Origin: an uncultured Planctomycetota bacterium
GTDB taxonomy: Bacteria > Planctomycetota > GCA-002687715 > CAIWVZ01
Direction: 5' to 3'
Length of the DNA stretch: 53,038 nt
Assembly (NCBI GenBank): GCA_903916245.1
Contig: CAIWVZ010000038.1
Coordinates: 1 to 53,038, forward strand
In this document: positions 51,862-53,038 of the stretch, piece by piece
Layout of the letters: every line of letters begins with the position of its first letter
How positions within the stretch are numbered: position 1 is the stretch's first letter
Notes under the pieces: generated by a model
What the model saw: only the letters and a program-made list of their open reading frames with translations
Told to the model about the DNA's origin: nothing
Database searches by the model: none
Position numbers and translations under genes: made by a program

Positions 51862-53038
51862 ATGAACGAAGACATGAAGCCGACACGCGGCAAGGCGAAA
51901 GGCGAGACGAACGGTCAAGGACGCCGAGAGGTGATGATCCCGCGAACGCGTTCGGCCCATCTTGTCTGCGCGATGCTTCGCATGCTTTCCCGGAGCGACA
52001 CACCGGTGGAAAAAAGTGATCTGCGGCGCCGCCTCGCCGAATCGCTGGATTTGACTCCCGCGGAGAAAAGTACCGATGCAAGAGGTCGGGAACGATGGTG
52101 GTTGAATACCGGGTTCTATGCCATTGCTGCGGTGAAGGCCGGCTATCTGTCGCGAACCAAGGGCCAATGGAGCGTAACCCCCGAAGGCCGAACGGCACTT
52201 GCCACGATGAGTGACGCCGAACTGTTCGAGAGCATGCAAGATGCGTACACGACTTGGGCGGCCAATCGCCCGGATTCCAAGGATGACACGGATGGCGATA
52301 CGACGGATGCGCCCGGTCGCCGGATCTGGATCATCGGGACGGGGCCTCAGGGCGTGGACTGGGCCGACTTCCAGGACAACGGCTACATCGGGCTTGGATT
52401 CGACTACGACGGGAAAGAGGTCGGCAATGTCGCCGACCTGAGCGAGAGTCAACTTCGTGAACGCGTAAAGACCCTCAGCGGAAAGCCGAATCCGAAGAAC
52501 GACGTCCTCTGCCTGTGGAACTTCGGCCATGAAATGCGCGACGGCGACCTCGTCATTGCGCGGAGCGGCCGTCAGCGGATTCACGGACTCGGCATCGTCC
52601 AAAGCGATTACCGCTACGAAAAGGACCGCGACACGCTGCGGCACCGTCGTGACGTGAAGTGGATCGAAACGCATGAGCGCGAACTCCCCGAAGGCGAGTT
52701 CCACGCCACCAAGTCACTGACAGACGTCACCCCTTACCCGGCCTACGTCGACCTCATGATGGGCCGGAGGACCGCGGCCGCCATCAGCAAGTTGGAAGGT
52801 CTCAAGTTGTCCGCGAACGACATCGAGACCTTCTTCAATCAGGAGCCCTACCACGAACCGGGCGATCTCGACGGCGACGAATCGGATTGGCAGGACGACA
52901 ACGCGCCGACCCTCGAACGCATCGACTCGGAGAGCTTCCTCGACATCGGAGAACTGCGCGAAATCGTCGACGTGCTACGGACGAAACTCGCCATCGTCCT
53001 TCAAGGATCCCCGGGAACTGGGAAGAGCTTTCTGGCAG
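51862..53038 (+). CDS. EVE-like/McrB-type AAA+ restriction protein, 5' part (cut by window edge)
   Basis: About 392 codons from the ATG at 51862; it runs off the right edge. Residues about 25-125 form a helical winged-helix-like domain (RTRSAHLVCAMLRMLSRSDT, GYLSRTKGQWSVTPEGRTAL) similar to Mrr N-terminal DNA-binding regions. Residues about 150-260 look EVE/PUA-like (RIWIIGTGPQGVDWADFQ, GDLVIARSGRQRIHGLGIV). EVE domains read modified bases. Walker A GSPGTGKSFLA appears in the last residues, as in McrB. Together this suggests a modification-dependent restriction motor; a McrC-like nuclease should follow outside the window. Confidence 0.8.
   Translation, partial: MNEDMKPTRGKAKGETNGQGRREVMIPRTRSAHLVCAMLRMLSRSDTPVEKSDLRRRLAESLDLTPAEKSTDARGRERWWLNTGFYAIAAVKAGYLSRTKGQWSVTPEGRTALATMSDAELFESMQDAYTTWAANRPDSKDDTDGDTTDAPGRRIWIIGTGPQGVDWADFQDNGYIGLGFDYDGKEVGNVADLSESQLRERVKTLSGKPNPKNDVLCLWNFGHEMRDGDLVIARSGRQRIHGLGIVQSDYRYEKDRDTLRHRRDVKWIETHERELPEGEFHATKSLTDVTPYPAYVDLMMGRRTAAAISKLEGLKLSANDIETFFNQEPYHEPGDLDGDESDWQDDNAPTLERIDSESFLDIGELREIVDVLRTKLAIVLQGSPGTGKSFLA

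Overview
The window looks like a chromosomal segment of a high-GC member of the Planctomycetota (inference). Pointers to this are the density of Tat-exported Gfo/Idh/MocA oxidoreductases, tandem-DUF1080 proteins, ThuA and TIM-barrel sugar isomerases, a fused aroD-aroE gene, large secreted proteins with recurring C-terminal beta domains, and scarce Shine-Dalgarno sequences. No rRNA, CRISPR array or replication origin was seen.

Layout. (1) 1-17719: two related carbohydrate-processing modules, mostly on the minus strand. Each combines Gfo/Idh/MocA oxidoreductases, a TIM-barrel isomerase/epimerase, a two-domain DUF1080 protein, an MFS transporter and a nearby ApbE flavin transferase. Module 1 (1-9148) also faces a divergent ThuA gene. 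Module 2 (10463-17719) also has a formylglycine-generating-enzyme-like protein and a small lipoprotein. In both modules a strong hairpin lies between the MFS stop codon and the next oxidoreductase start. (2) 17885-27377: three plus-strand secreted proteins, the RNA helicase rhlE, an FkbM methyltransferase with a perfect hairpin over its ribosome-binding site, a sialidase-like secreted protein and a second methyltransferase. (3) 27378-39377: a visibly less GC-rich accessory region that ends at an initiator tRNA (tRNA-fMet, minus strand, 39305-39377). Three direct repeats of the tRNA 3' end, each preceded by the C-terminal coding remnant of a putative serine recombinase, divide it into two tandem elements (28540-33129 and 33130-39315), plus the right end of a third. 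Cargo includes an RHS polymorphic toxin with a candidate immunity gene, a RAMA-domain fragment, a matrixin-like metalloprotease split by a 13-C tract, an FG-GAP protein, an RHS fragment, a tRNA-Arg 3'-half remnant and two copies of a 0.67-0.69 kb element with inverted-repeat ends. (4) 39475-51481: housekeeping genes: a HEAT/TPR-type secreted protein, aroK, aroDE, a DUF2520 Rossmann protein, ispE, a polyprenol/glycosyltransferase trio, panC, folK, pssA and psd, mostly in 4-bp-overlapping operons. (5) 51862-53038: the start of an EVE-like/McrB-like AAA+ restriction protein, cut by the window end.

How it fits together. Region 1 probably imports and degrades sugars or glycosides by NAD(P)-dependent oxidation, 3-keto chemistry (DUF1080) and isomerisation. 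Region 3 reads as a recurrent integration site at tRNA-fMet, where recombinase-delivered islets carrying toxin and secreted-protein cargo have stacked up and decayed. This is the part most likely to be new. The remaining genes are biosynthetic core functions (shikimate, isoprenoid, pantothenate, folate, phosphatidylethanolamine).
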